Assembly (NCBI RefSeq): GCF_936925435.1
Contig: NZ_CAKZHQ010000005.1
Span: forward strand, 124,001 to 188,000
DNA from: an uncultured Ramlibacter sp.
Lineage (GTDB): Bacteria; Pseudomonadota; Gammaproteobacteria; Burkholderiales; Burkholderiaceae_C
Direction: 5' to 3'
Length of the DNA stretch: 64,000 bases
A program made the translations under genes and the position numbers. The stretch's first letter is position 1. Each line of letters starts with the position of its first letter. The notes under the pieces were generated by a model. It did no database searches. It worked only from the letters and a program-made list of their open reading frames with translations, and was not told the origin of the DNA. Below are positions 55,507 through 63,082 of this stretch, in pieces.

Positions 55507-56756
55507 ACCAAAGCAACACGGCTTCCGGCCGCAATCGCCTCGCGCACATCTGCGCCTCCTCCGCCTGCGACTGCGGCCTGACGCGCCGCGACATGCTACG
55601 CCTGGGCGCGCTGGCCGGCGCCAGCGTGGCCGCGCCCCTGCTCGCGGCCGGTGACGCGCGCGCCCAGGCCTTCAAGGGCGACGACCAGCCGGTGAAGATC
55701 GGCTATCTGCCGATCACCGATGCCACCCCCCTGCTGGTGGCCCATGGCCGCGGCCTGTTCGAGAAGGAGGGCCTGAAAGCCGAGGCACCGCGCCTGTTCC
55801 GCTCATGGGCGCAGATCGTCGAAGCCTTCGTCGCGGGCCAGGTCAACGTGATCCACCTGTTGTCGCCGGCGACGCTGTGGGTGCGCTACGGCGCAAAATT
55901 TCCCGCCAAGATCGTGGCCTGGAACCATCTGAACGGGTCGGCGCTCACGGTCCTGCCCGAAATCAACACGCTGTCGCAGCTGGGCGGGCGCACGGTCGCC
56001 ATTCCGTTCTGGTATTCCATCCACAACATCCTGCTGCAGGACATTTTTCGCAAGGAGGGCCTGACCGCTGTCAGTGCGGCGCGCGGCGCGCAGGTCGGCC
56101 CCAAGGAGGTCAACCTGGTGGTGCTGGCGCCCGCAGAGATGGTCTCGGCCCTGGCCGCCAAGTCGATCGCGGGCTACATCGTGGCCGATCCATTCAATGC
56201 AGCGGCGGAAATCGCAGGCGTCGGCAAGATCCTGCGCTTTTCAGGCGACGTGTGGCGCGACCATGCCTGCTGCGTCACCTTCCTGGCCGAGCGTGACGTC
56301 GCCGACAAGCCTGAGTGGGCGCAACGCGTGACCAATGCCCTGGTGAAGGCCCAGCTGTGGACCCGCGACAACCGGCTGGAGACCGCGACCCTGCTGTCCA
56401 GCGCGGGCGAGCGCAAATACACGCCGCATCCGCCGCGCACGCTGGCCAAGGTCCTGGCTGCCACCGACTATGTCGAATATGAGAAGGCCGGCGTGGTGGT
56501 CAACAAGGGCTGGCACCAGCGGCGCATCGACTTCCAGCCTTATCCCTACGCGTCCTACACCGAGCAGCTGGTGCGCGCCATCAAGGCGACCAAGGTGGAG
56601 GGCGACACGGCCTTCCTCAACGCGCTTGATCCGAAGTTCGTGGCGCGCGACCTGGTGGACGACCGCTTCGTGCGCAAGGCGATCCAGGCCGCCGGCGGCC
56701 CACAGGTGTTTGGGATATCGGCCGACTACACGCGGCGCGAGGTCATCATTGCCTGA
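55503..56756 (+). CDS. NitT/TauT-type ABC transporter substrate-binding protein, Tat signal
   Basis: 417 residues. A twin-arginine signal, TRRDMLRLGALAGASVAAPL, follows a cysteine-containing leader (CASSACDCG) that is unusual before a Tat motif. Mature part: VKIGYLPITDATPLLVAHGR, LLSPATLWVRYGAKFP, GRTVAIPFWYSIHNILLQDI. Tat export suggests folding before export or a bound cofactor. Overlaps the permease start by 8 bp. Confidence 0.9.
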   Translation: MNQSNTASGRNRLAHICASSACDCGLTRRDMLRLGALAGASVAAPLLAAGDARAQAFKGDDQPVKIGYLPITDATPLLVAHGRGLFEKEGLKAEAPRLFRSWAQIVEAFVAGQVNVIHLLSPATLWVRYGAKFPAKIVAWNHLNGSALTVLPEINTLSQLGGRTVAIPFWYSIHNILLQDIFRKEGLTAVSAARGAQVGPKEVNLVVLAPAEMVSALAAKSIAGYIVADPFNAAAEIAGVGKILRFSGDVWRDHACCVTFLAERDVADKPEWAQRVTNALVKAQLWTRDNRLETATLLSSAGERKYTPHPPRTLAKVLAATDYVEYEKAGVVVNKGWHQRRIDFQPYPYASYTEQLVRAIKATKVEGDTAFLNALDPKFVARDLVDDRFVRKAIQAAGGPQVFGISADYTRREVIIA

Positions 56757-57504
56757 GGCGGCTCGCCGCATCGGGCTTCCCCTGGCGGGCATCGCGCTCG
56801 TCCTGGCACTGTGGTCACTGGGCGCAACGCTGCTGACAGCGCGCACGCCGGTGGCAGCGGCCTTCGCGCCCCTGCCTTCGCTGCAGGCGCTGGGGCGCCT
56901 GCTCACCGGCGCCGACATCTGGTACCACACGCTGCTGAGCCTGCAGCGCGTGGCCATCGGCCTGCTGCTGGCGATCGGCTTGGGCGTGCCGCTGGGCATC
57001 CTGACCGGTCTGTGGCGCAGTTTCGCCCAGGCCACGACTCCCGCGTTCCAGTTTCTGCGCATGATTTCGCCCTTGTCCTGGATGCCGATCGCGGTGATGG
57101 TGCTGGGTGTGGGCGATGCGCCGGTGTATTTCCTGCTGGCATTCGCCGCCGTCTGGCCAGTGCTGCTGAACACGGCGGCCGGCGTGGGTCAGCTCGATCC
57201 CAACTGGCTGCTGCTGGCGCGCAGCCTCTCGGCCACGCGGCGCGAGACAGTTCTGCGCGTGATCCTGCCGGGCATCACGGCCCACATCCTGACAGGCCTG
57301 CGCCTGGCCATTGGCATTATCTGGATCGTGCTGGTCCCGGCCGAAATGCTGGGTGTGTCGGCCGGCCTGGGCTACTTCATCTTGGACACACGCGACCGGC
57401 TTGCGTATTCGGAACTGATGGCGGCGATCGTGCTGATCGGCGCCCTGGGCTACCTGCTGGACCACCTCGCCCGCTGGCTCCATGCGCGCTGGTTGCACGC
57501 CTGA
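56749..57504 (+). CDS. NitT/TauT-type ABC transporter permease (SsuC-like)
   Basis: 251 residues from a TTG overlapping the SBP stop. About six membrane helices with the EAA-loop region TRRETVLRVILPGITAHILT and SPLSWMPIAVMVLGVGDAPV. Last gene of the plus-strand arm AhpD-like - ACAD-like - SsuB - SsuA - SsuC. Confidence 0.9.
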   Translation: MPEAARRIGLPLAGIALVLALWSLGATLLTARTPVAAAFAPLPSLQALGRLLTGADIWYHTLLSLQRVAIGLLLAIGLGVPLGILTGLWRSFAQATTPAFQFLRMISPLSWMPIAVMVLGVGDAPVYFLLAFAAVWPVLLNTAAGVGQLDPNWLLLARSLSATRRETVLRVILPGITAHILTGLRLAIGIIWIVLVPAEMLGVSAGLGYFILDTRDRLAYSELMAAIVLIGALGYLLDHLARWLHARWLHA

Positions 57505-57516
57505 AGCCTCATCCTG

Positions 57517-57545
57517 CGGTGTGTCCGCCGCCTGGGGACACACCG
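57517..57545. terminator. Bidirectional hairpin between convergent arms
   Basis: Perfect 10-bp stem CGGTGTGTCC (57517-57526) and GGACACACCG (57536-57545) with a 9-nt loop, in the 54-bp gap between two convergent operons. Confidence 0.7.
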
Positions 57546-57558
57546 GCGACGCAAGCCG

Positions 57559-58164
57559 CTAGTCGGGATACACAGGCTCCCCCAGGGTCTGCATCAGCCG
57601 GTTGGCCCAGGCGAACATTGCGATCGCGTGGGTGGCGTCCAGGATCTCCAGCGCGTCCAGGCCGGCCGCGCGCAGGGCGGCGATCTCGCGCGCGCCAGCC
57701 GACGGCGGTGTCGCGCTGAGGGCGACGGCATAGTCCACCAAGGCCCTCAGGCGCGGCGACAGGGGCGTGGCCACGCCTTCGTCGAGCAGGCGCCAGGCCG
57801 AGTCCCGGTCCTTGGCCAGTTGCACGAACAGGCGGGCGTGCACCGATGCGCAATACGGGCAACCGTTGACCCGCGACACGGCAACGGTGGACAGCTCGCG
57901 CTCGGCGCGCGGCAACCCGCCCTGGCCGTACATCACGGCGTTGAACAAACGCGAGCGCTCGCGCAAGGCATCGACATCGTGCAGCAAGGTCAGGTAGTAC
58001 GGCGAGGTGCGGGCACTCGGCGTGCTTTCGTCGAGCACGGCCAGCTGCTGCGGCGTGGCCGTGGCTGCGTCCACCGTCGTGAGCCAGGACGCCCACTGCA
58101 GCTCCTGCAGCGTGAACCCCAGGGCAGTGACGGGCTCCCCCGCCGATGTGGCGACGGCGCTCAT
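57559..58164 (-). CDS. Alkylhydroperoxidase-domain (AhpD-like) protein, Avi_7169 type
   Basis: 201 residues with CxxC in VSRVNGCPYCASVHARLF and the following His, the AhpD redox site. Matches, from memory, the family named for Avi_7169, which travels with the Avi_7170 family encoded immediately upstream. ATGA overlap with that gene. Probably reduces a peroxide or sulfenate formed during organosulfur oxidation; unproven. Confidence 0.82.
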   Translation of the reverse strand: MSAVATSAGEPVTALGFTLQELQWASWLTTVDAATATPQQLAVLDESTPSARTSPYYLTLLHDVDALRERSRLFNAVMYGQGGLPRAERELSTVAVSRVNGCPYCASVHARLFVQLAKDRDSAWRLLDEGVATPLSPRLRALVDYAVALSATPPSAGAREIAALRAAGLDALEILDATHAIAMFAWANRLMQTLGEPVYPD

Positions 58165-58667
58165 GCGGCCTCCCCGGCCAGCGCCTTCAGCCCGGCCAGC
58201 AGCCGCACCTGGAAGCTGGCATAGCTGACCAGCTGCGCCAGGCTCACGATGGCGCGATCGCTCAGGCCCTGGTCGCGCAAGGCCTGCAGGTGGGCGGGCT
58301 TCGCGTCGCGCGGGCGCAGAGTCAGCAGATCGGTGTGGGCAAGCAGCGCCTTCAGGCGTGGCGCCACCGAAGGCTTAGGCGCTTCGATCTGCTGCAGCGT
58401 AGCCTGGTCCACATCCAGCTTCTGCAAGGCCGCGCGATGCCGCGCAGCCAGTTTTTCGCTGTGGTTCAGCACGGCGACGCGCAGAGCCACGGCTTCGCGT
58501 TCGACCGCGGGCAGGTCGGCCCAGTCAGTTGGGCGCAGGAGCGCGTCGTCGCTGCCCTGCAGGAATTCCCGCACCTGCGGCCGCTGCGCGCGCAGGCGCG
58601 CCAACGCGGAACCCGGTCCGATGCCGGCGAGGGTGTCGATGGTGTCTGTGTCCGGGTTCTGGCTCAT
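58161..58667 (-). CDS. CMD-domain protein without cysteines, Avi_7170 type
   Basis: 168 residues, helical AhpD-like fold (ADLPAVEREAVALRVAVLNH), but the CxxC is replaced and the protein has no cysteine at all, so it cannot be a thiol peroxidase. Likely a structural partner of the active AhpD-like protein encoded next to it. The neighbouring starts and stops overlap by 4 bp on both sides. Confidence 0.8.
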   Translation of the reverse strand: MSQNPDTDTIDTLAGIGPGSALARLRAQRPQVREFLQGSDDALLRPTDWADLPAVEREAVALRVAVLNHSEKLAARHRAALQKLDVDQATLQQIEAPKPSVAPRLKALLAHTDLLTLRPRDAKPAHLQALRDQGLSDRAIVSLAQLVSYASFQVRLLAGLKALAGEAA

Positions 58668-59905
58668 GCTGCCCTCCTTTGCGCGTCGTCGACGCTGTGA
58701 TCATGGGTTTGTTCTTGCGCCTGACGGGCGGCCAGCACGCTGCGCCCCACCAAGCCCAGGGCCAGGTCGTCCTGCGGCGGCTGGAACAGGCCGGCGCGGG
58801 CATCGCGGAAATGGCGTTCCAGCACCAGGTCCCGCGTCAGGCTGAAGCCGCCGGCCACGCGCAGTGCCTGGTCGGTCACCTGGCAGACGGTGTTGGTGAC
58901 GAACTGTTTGGCAGCCGCGATCTGCGGGCCGAGCCGCTCGCGTTCCTGGGGGTGGTCGGCCCAGCGCCGCGCCGTGGCGTACAGCAGAGCACGCGCCGCA
59001 TCCAGCTGGATCGCGATTTGGCCGATGGTCTGCTGGACCTGCGCCAGGCTCGCGATGGCCTGCCCACCCAGGGCCGAAGGCTTGCGCCCGTTGGCGTAGT
59101 CCGCGGCCGCATCCAGCGCGCCCTGGCCTATGCCCAGGTACACGGCAACCAGGCTCAGCCACCAGCCGTTGGCCGGCGGCGGCGCCGGCTCGCCCACGCG
59201 CTGGCGCTCCACCACCCACTCGTCGGCCACGAACACATCGTGGAAGTGCACGTCGTCGCTGCCGCCGGCGCGCTGGCTCAGGTTGCCGGCCCAGGTCGGC
59301 TCGATGCGCAGGCCCCGGGCAGGCGCCTCGACGATGGCCCGCGCGACCTCGCCGCGTGGCGCTCCGTCGCTGGGCGGCAACTGGACCGCCACCAGCAGGT
59401 AGCGCAAGGCCGGCGCCGCCGTGACGAAGATCTTGTGGCCGTTGACGCGCCAGCCGCCGGCGACGCGGGTGGCGGTGGCCGCCGGCTTGCCGCCGCGCGA
59501 GATGCTGCCCAGGGCGGCTTCGGTCACCACCGAATTGGCGATGCCGCCTTCGCGCGCCAGGGTGGTGAAAAAGCGCTGCCGCACCGTCTCCGGCCAGCTG
59601 GGAAATTCCGCCTCACGGCCAATCACGTTGAGCAGCATGCCGACGCCGATGGCCGTCGCCGCGTCGTGCGCCGCCAACCGCTCCTGTGCCAGCACCATGT
59701 CGAACACGCTGGCGCCCTCGCCGCCATAAGCGCGCGGGATCGCCAGGCGCAGGTAGCCGGCCTCGTGCAGGCGCCGGTAGTGCGTGTGCGGGAAGCTGCC
59801 GTCGCGGTCGTGCTGGGCAGCGCCCTGGGCGAAACTGCGGCCCAGGCTGGCGGCCAGGTTGGCGATGCGCTGCTCGCGGGGCGTCCGTTCGAAGAGCTGG
59901 CTCAT
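58664..59905 (-). CDS. Acyl-CoA-dehydrogenase-like flavin monooxygenase (SfnB/DszC-like)
   Basis: 413 residues. N-terminal YRRLHEAGYLRLAIPRAYGG, middle GGWRVNGHKIFVTAAPALRY, C-terminal ALRVAGGFSLTRDLVLERHF. ACAD-fold enzymes of this length with SISRGGKPA-type loops include sulfur-acquisition oxygenases. Overlaps the VOC gene by 4 bp. Part of the minus-strand arm Liv transporter - VOC - ACAD - CMD pair. Confidence 0.82.
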   Translation of the reverse strand: MSQLFERTPREQRIANLAASLGRSFAQGAAQHDRDGSFPHTHYRRLHEAGYLRLAIPRAYGGEGASVFDMVLAQERLAAHDAATAIGVGMLLNVIGREAEFPSWPETVRQRFFTTLAREGGIANSVVTEAALGSISRGGKPAATATRVAGGWRVNGHKIFVTAAPALRYLLVAVQLPPSDGAPRGEVARAIVEAPARGLRIEPTWAGNLSQRAGGSDDVHFHDVFVADEWVVERQRVGEPAPPPANGWWLSLVAVYLGIGQGALDAAADYANGRKPSALGGQAIASLAQVQQTIGQIAIQLDAARALLYATARRWADHPQERERLGPQIAAAKQFVTNTVCQVTDQALRVAGGFSLTRDLVLERHFRDARAGLFQPPQDDLALGLVGRSVLAARQAQEQTHDHSVDDAQRRAA

Positions 59906-60792
59906 CCGCCTACCGCGCTACCGTTTTGGGAGCGGCCAGCGCCGATTTCACGGGGGCTAGAGGCAGATTTATTCAAGAATTCAGACTCTGCCAGCTCGAA
60001 TTCAAGCAAGGCGCCGTGGGTGCGCGCGAGGTCCAGCGGGCCGCTGCGCTGGCCGGCGTCGGCGGTGCGCAAGACCAGACCGCTTGGCCCTTGGCCGCGC
60101 GTGCCCAGGCGCTGGGCCAGCGGCCGCGCGGGATGGCCCACCGCATGGCGCGGCGCCGTGAGCAGCAGCGCACTGGCGCCCAGGTTCACCACCGCCAGGT
60201 GGATATCGCCGCCGGGCAGCGTGACAGGCTGGCCGACCGTGGCCTTGTCACCAAGCAACGCGCGATAGCGCTCCAGCGAGGCCTCAAGGTCGTGCACGGC
60301 GATCGCCAGGCTGGCCACGCCTTGCGCGCCGTTGGGGTGGACGCGCGCGTCGCCTTCGGGCACGCGCAGCACGCGTGGCGTCAGATCACCGCAGAGGAAG
60401 GGCAGGTCCGGGGAGGGTGCGCGGGCGGTCTGCCAGTGCAGGCGCTCGCCATCGGGACGGACGCGGCCGCCGTCCAGTGGTCCCAGCAGTTGCAAGCCGC
60501 GCTGGCCGGCTTCGCGCACGGTGGTGGCGGTGTCTTGCGGCAGCAGCGCGAAGTCCACCAGGCCTTCGCCATGCGCTTGCAGCAGCTGCCACCAGCGCTC
60601 CTGCGGGGCCGGCTCGCGCCAGGCGATCAGCTCGAAGTAGCTGCCATCGGCAAACACGACCAGGGCGTTGTGCGTGCTGCGGCCGGGGTGTTCACCACCG
60701 CGCAGCACGTTGAAGCCCAGGGCTGCGTAGTCGGCGATGGCAGGTTCCAGGTCATGGACCGCGATGACGATGTGGTCGAGGATGAGGGACAT
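59902..60792 (-). CDS. VOC-family (glyoxalase-like) protein, two VOC modules
   Basis: 296 residues. First module LDHIVIAVHDLEPAIADYAA to about residue 120; second module VASLAIAVHDLEASLERYRA from about residue 160. Similar to glyoxalase-like DUF2167/3-demethylubiquinone-type proteins; metal ligands may be His7 and a Glu. The C-terminal ~20 residues (from LNKSASSPREIGAGRSQNGS) come from a dispersed repeat. Role in the arm unknown. Confidence 0.82.
   Translation of the reverse strand: MSLILDHIVIAVHDLEPAIADYAALGFNVLRGGEHPGRSTHNALVVFADGSYFELIAWREPAPQERWWQLLQAHGEGLVDFALLPQDTATTVREAGQRGLQLLGPLDGGRVRPDGERLHWQTARAPSPDLPFLCGDLTPRVLRVPEGDARVHPNGAQGVASLAIAVHDLEASLERYRALLGDKATVGQPVTLPGGDIHLAVVNLGASALLLTAPRHAVGHPARPLAQRLGTRGQGPSGLVLRTADAGQRSGPLDLARTHGALLEFELAESEFLNKSASSPREIGAGRSQNGSAVGG
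59923..59980 (+). repeat. Dispersed GATAGC/GCTAGC element, copy D (in the C-terminal coding end of the VOC gene)
   Basis: Reads GTTTTGGGAGCGGCC, GCGCCGATTTCACGGGGG, CTAGAGGCAGATTT and TTCAAGAA; CGGGGGCTAG and the flanks match copies A and E, though GATAGC is degraded to GGGAGC. Being in the gene on the opposite strand, it supplies the last residues of the VOC protein. Confidence 0.5.
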
Positions 60793-60807
60793 GTGAAATC
60801 CTTGTGT

Positions 60808-61659
60808 TCAGGAAGCGGTGCTGGCGGCGCCGTCGCCCCCCAGGTAGGCATCGCGGATGCGGGCGTCGTCCAGCAACTGCCGCGCCGGTCCGGACAGAAC
60901 GACGCGGCCGGTCTGCAGCACATAGCCATGTTGGGCGATCTGCAGCGCCAGGCTGGCGTTCTGTTCCACCATGAAGACGGAGATGCCCTGGCGGTTGATC
61001 TGCGCGATGAGCTCCAGCACCTTGTCCACGTAAAGGGGCGACAGGCCCATGGTGGGTTCGTCCATGCACAGCAGGCGGGGCCGCCCCATCAGCGCGCGCG
61101 CCATGGCCACCATCTGCTGCTCACCGCCCGACAGCGTGCCGGCCTGAAAGCCGATGCGCTCGGCCACGCGCGGGAACAGTTCCAGCATGCGCTCCAGGTC
61201 GCGCGCGACCTCACGGCTGTCGTTGCGCGCATAGGCGCCCATCAGCAGGTTTTCGCGCACGGTCATGGCGGGAAACAGGCGGCGCGCTTCGGGCACGGAG
61301 CCGATGCCGCGGCGGATGACCTGCGGCGTGGGCAGGCCCAGCGTGGACTGGCCATCGAACAGCACATCGCCCGAGCGCGGCCTGAGCAGGCCCAGCACCA
61401 CTTTCATGGTCGTGCTCTTGCCACTGGCGTTGCCGCCCAACAGGCTGACGATCTGGCCGCTGCGCACCTGCAGGTCCACGTCGAAGTGAGCCTGCACCGG
61501 GCCGTAAAAACTGTTGACCTTGCGCAGTTCGAGCAGCGGCGCCGCGCTTGTGGACGCGGGGCCGGCGTGGTGGGCGTCGCCCCGCCGCTCATCGCGCGGC
61601 TCGCCCCAGGCGGTGGCAGGCGCCAGACCGGTACGCGCGACCGTGACGACGGCGCTCAT
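60808..61659 (-). CDS. Branched-chain-type ABC transporter ATP-binding protein (LivF-like)
   Basis: 283 residues. ATPase with Walker A GGNASGKST, signature LSGGEQQMVAMARAL and Walker B LLCMDEPTMGLS; about 40 extra N-terminal residues precede the usual LELRKVNSFYGPVQ. Partners LivG and LivM are encoded upstream in the operon. Overlaps LivG by 4 bp. Confidence 0.92.
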   Translation of the reverse strand: MSAVVTVARTGLAPATAWGEPRDERRGDAHHAGPASTSAAPLLELRKVNSFYGPVQAHFDVDLQVRSGQIVSLLGGNASGKSTTMKVVLGLLRPRSGDVLFDGQSTLGLPTPQVIRRGIGSVPEARRLFPAMTVRENLLMGAYARNDSREVARDLERMLELFPRVAERIGFQAGTLSGGEQQMVAMARALMGRPRLLCMDEPTMGLSPLYVDKVLELIAQINRQGISVFMVEQNASLALQIAQHGYVLQTGRVVLSGPARQLLDDARIRDAYLGGDGAASTAS

Positions 61660-62507
61660 ACAGCCACCGCCTCGGCGACCACGGCCGCTCCCACGTGGCG
61701 GTGGCCGAGGTAGGCCTCGATCACGGCGGGATCACGCCGCACCGCGTCCGGCAGGCCTTGGGCGATCTTGCGACCGTCGTCCAGCACCACCACACGGTCC
61801 GACAGCTGCATCACCAAGTCCAGCTTGTGTTCGATCAGCAGGATGCTTTGCCCGCCCTCCTTGAGCTTGCGGATCAGTTCCAGCATCTGCGCCGTTTCGC
61901 TTTCGTTCATGCCAGCCGTGGGTTCGTCCAGCAGCAACAGGCGCGGGCGCAGTGCGAGCGCGCGGGCGATCTCCACGCGGCGGCGGTTGGCGTAGGACAG
62001 GCTGTACGCGGGGTGGTCGATGCGCGGAGCGAGGCGCTCGCCAAACAGCGCGATGATCGCCAGCGCATCCTCGCGCAAGGCGAGCTCCTCCCGCCGCACG
62101 GCAGCCGGCTGTAGCAGCGCCAGTCCCAGTTCGGCCACCGCGCCCAGGCCGGGCACGCCACCCAGACGCGGCTTGACGCTGCGCAAGCGGGTGTGGGCGC
62201 CGACCAGCACGTTGTCCAGAACGCTGAGGTTGGCGAAGACCCGGCCGTGCTGGAAGGTGCGGGCCAGCCCCAGCCGCGCCAGCTGTTCGGCCGGCAGGCC
62301 AGTGACGTCGCGGCCGTCGAAGACCACGCGACCCGCATCGGGCTGGTCCAGGCCGGTCACCAGGTTGAACAAGGTGGTCTTGCCGGCACCGTTGGGGCCG
62401 ATCACGCTGACCAGCTCGCCCTCGTCCACAGCCAGGTCCACGTTGTTGACGGCCGTCAGGCCGCCGAAGCGCCGGCTCAGGCCCGTGATCTCAAGCAGCG
62501 AGGGCAT
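61656..62507 (-). CDS. Branched-chain-type ABC transporter ATP-binding protein (LivG-like)
   Basis: 283 residues: Walker A GPNGAGKTT, VTGLPAEQLARLGLARTFQH, signature region YANRRRVEIARALAL, Walker B LLLLDEPTAGMN, and the LivG C-terminal tail. Overlaps the OsmC gene by 17 bp, so OsmC is built into the transporter operon. Confidence 0.93.
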   Translation of the reverse strand: MPSLLEITGLSRRFGGLTAVNNVDLAVDEGELVSVIGPNGAGKTTLFNLVTGLDQPDAGRVVFDGRDVTGLPAEQLARLGLARTFQHGRVFANLSVLDNVLVGAHTRLRSVKPRLGGVPGLGAVAELGLALLQPAAVRREELALREDALAIIALFGERLAPRIDHPAYSLSYANRRRVEIARALALRPRLLLLDEPTAGMNESETAQMLELIRKLKEGGQSILLIEHKLDLVMQLSDRVVVLDDGRKIAQGLPDAVRRDPAVIEAYLGHRHVGAAVVAEAVAV

Positions 62508-63069
62508 CCTCTGCCTCCTGCTTGCCAGCTGCGGGCGCGGGCCGCGAGTTGAGCAGCTTCACTTCGGCGCGGATCTGCTGCGGGTTGCGCAGCAGATTGA
62601 GGATGGGGCAGTTGCGCTCCACCGCCTCGAACAGCGCGTCGATGTCGGCGCGGCTGGCCGGCGAGTCGATGTGCACGGTATAGCCAATAGCATGGGGCCA
62701 GATCGGCGTGGCCTCATGCCCCGGGCTGCCGGCGCGCGGGTCGATGGTGCCGCTGACCTCCACCTCCAGGCTTTCCAGCGGGATCTTCCGCTCGGCGGCG
62801 TGGATCAGGAAGATGTGGGTGACGCAGCTGCCCAGCACGCCCAGCTGCAGCTCGGGCGAACTGGGTCCCAGGTTGTAGCCGGCGAAGTCGGGCGGGCTGT
62901 CGCTGATGACCTGGTGGTCGCGGATGCGGATACGCCGCACACCGCTGCGGCCCTCCGCGCTGACCTTGGCTTTGAGTTGCAGCGGTTGCGCCGTCCCGCT
63001 GTCGATGGCGCTCTGGCGCGCCAGCACCGCGCTGCGTTTCTGGGACAGGTAGTCGTTGAGATCGCTCAT
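62491..63069 (-). CDS. OsmC-family protein
   Basis: 192 residues, OsmC/Ohr fold with the two redox cysteines in VLGSCVTHIFLIHAAER and VERNCPILNLLRNPQQ. Related proteins reduce organic peroxides; some reduce thiol-containing sulfur acceptors. It lies between the permease and ATPase genes of a Liv-type transporter, an unusual position that ties it to import or first processing of the same substrate. Confidence 0.85.
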   Translation of the reverse strand: MSDLNDYLSQKRSAVLARQSAIDSGTAQPLQLKAKVSAEGRSGVRRIRIRDHQVISDSPPDFAGYNLGPSSPELQLGVLGSCVTHIFLIHAAERKIPLESLEVEVSGTIDPRAGSPGHEATPIWPHAIGYTVHIDSPASRADIDALFEAVERNCPILNLLRNPQQIRAEVKLLNSRPAPAAGKQEAEDALAA

Positions 63070-63082
63070 GGTTTCCTTGGGG

